Positions 62,835 to 63,310 of a stretch of 63,310 nt of DNA are shown piece by piece. The stretch lies in the NCBI GenBank assembly GCA_018661505.1, contig JABJIE010000015.1, positions 72,424 through 135,733 on the forward strand. Reading direction: 5' to 3'. The translations under genes were made by a program, and so were the position numbers. This DNA comes from Lentimicrobiaceae bacterium (lineage in GTDB: Bacteria > Bacteroidota > Bacteroidia > Bacteroidales > F082). The first letter of the stretch is position 1. The number at the start of each line of letters is the position of its first letter. The notes under the pieces were generated by a model. The model had not been told where the DNA came from. It saw only the letters and a program-made list of their open reading frames with translations, and ran no database searches.

Positions 62835-63310
62835 TTACAATCCTTCTGCTAGAAAAACTATAGCCAGTGCTGTAAAGTAATTCTCATGGGCAAGCTCTTC
62901 CTTGGCAAGTTGATGAAAGAGCGGTACGTTATCCCCATTTTTTGTCGAGGCGATTATTTTTCTGATAGCATCAGTGTTTGTTGTTTGATCTAATTCCGCT
63001 TGAGTGGGGATCCGTTCATTCTTTCCGAGTTGAGCCAGGTCATTCCCAGTAAGTACAGTGCTTTTTTGTGCGCTTTCCGGTAATTGATCTACTCCTATAC
63101 AATTCTTAGTTGCAGGTTTAGGAAATTGAAATAAATCTTTTTTATTAATTTTTGCATACCACCTTTCTCCCATGCGAGCAACCCAATCAATTTTTGTAGT
63201 ATCCAGATTTCCGTGATTATTTAAAAATTTATTCTGGAAATGCATTAATACAACCTCAGCCAAAATTAAATTTCCCGCCCCGGGCCCATCTCCTAAAGGA
63301 ATAACTTGAT
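62835..63310 (-). CDS. Flavin reductase-like FMN-binding protein (C-terminal part)
   Basis: Open to the right edge: the frame continues without a stop past the internal TTG at 63263 and reads QVIPLGDGPGAGNLILAEVV, the typical second half of the flavin-reductase-like split barrel. Later VARMGERWYAKI and IGVDQLPESAQKS fit the longer Bacteroidota members of that family. About 158 residues are visible. Uses FMN with NAD(P)H; the actual substrate is unknown. Convergent with the tRNA-Asn region. Confidence 0.75.
   Translation of the reverse strand, partial: QVIPLGDGPGAGNLILAEVVLMHFQNKFLNNHGNLDTTKIDWVARMGERWYAKINKKDLFQFPKPATKNCIGVDQLPESAQKSTVLTGNDLAQLGKNERIPTQAELDQTTNTDAIRKIIASTKNGDNVPLFHQLAKEELAHENYFTALAIVFLAEGL

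Noticed and set aside
1-63310. Mobile element, prophage or CRISPR array
   Set aside because: No transposase, integrase, phage or Cas gene and no regularly spaced repeats were seen; the tRNA 3' duplication has no integrase nearby.

Overview
The window is AT-rich DNA from a member of the Bacteroidota, probably a marine or sediment Marinilabiliales/Bacteroidales-like organism. The evidence is type IX secretion (T9SS) C-terminal sorting domains, a CarboxypepD_reg/TonB-dependent receptor, Omp28 and DUF6029 proteins, and a recurring TAnnTTTG -7 promoter box in front of many genes. The genus cannot be fixed from sequence reading alone. I see no rRNA, IS element, phage or CRISPR array; one tRNA (Asn) is present.

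Layout. 1-1555 (minus): amidase plus MlaD-like protein. 1857-12270 (plus): a complete beta-oxidation operon, with a MarR regulator, fadN-fadA-fadE, a DUF4442 hotdog protein, an acyl-CoA synthetase and a membrane Fe-S oxidoreductase that probably passes ETF electrons to quinone. 12277-24425 (minus): a type II polyketide/fatty-acid-like cluster of the aryl-polyene/dialkylresorcinol (flexirubin-like) kind. It holds darA, darB, two half-site dehydratases, an ACP, an active ketosynthase, a fused ketosynthase-pseudoketosynthase, a mini-ketosynthase-like protein, a thioesterase, a BtrH-like putative acyltransferase, an ABC exporter, a class II aldolase and an unknown protein. 24745-27521: a degenerate PHP-like membrane protein and a GT39-like glycosyltransferase. 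27535-34357 (minus): CDGSH protein, fumarase, ArsC-like protein, acyl-CoA dehydrogenase with etfBA, FabK-like reductase and ElbB. 34505-39262: beta-lactamase-family protein, then a metal-linked set (HMA protein, TonB receptor, Cys/His-rich exported protein). 39350-42473: second acyl-CoA synthetase and an ECF sigma factor operon. 42591-48111: T9SS cargo, a CarboxypepD_reg protein, ComF, and an Omp28/DUF6029/TlpA envelope set. 48281-52233: ManA, GH109-like oxidoreductase, a 25-residue repeat protein and class II aldolase Fba. 52686-56281: three-subunit acyl-CoA carboxylase. 56328-63310: T9SS YCF48/PKD protein, EF-G paralogue, PfkB kinase, tRNA-Asn and the end of a flavin reductase-like gene.

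How the genes work together. Fatty acids activated by the two acyl-CoA synthetases would feed FadE/FadN/FadA and the short acyl-CoA dehydrogenase. Electrons would go through EtfAB to the membrane Fe-S oxidoreductase. The acyl-CoA carboxylase could handle propionyl-CoA from odd chains. The dar cluster would build acyl/polyene chains on its own ACP, condense and aromatise two of them with DarB/DarA, possibly esterify the product with the BtrH-like protein, and export it through the ABC transporter. The cluster lacks a visible aromatic-amino-acid ammonia-lyase, aryl-ACP ligase and dedicated ketoreductase, so its product may differ from a standard flexirubin. This is the best candidate for something undescribed in the window.
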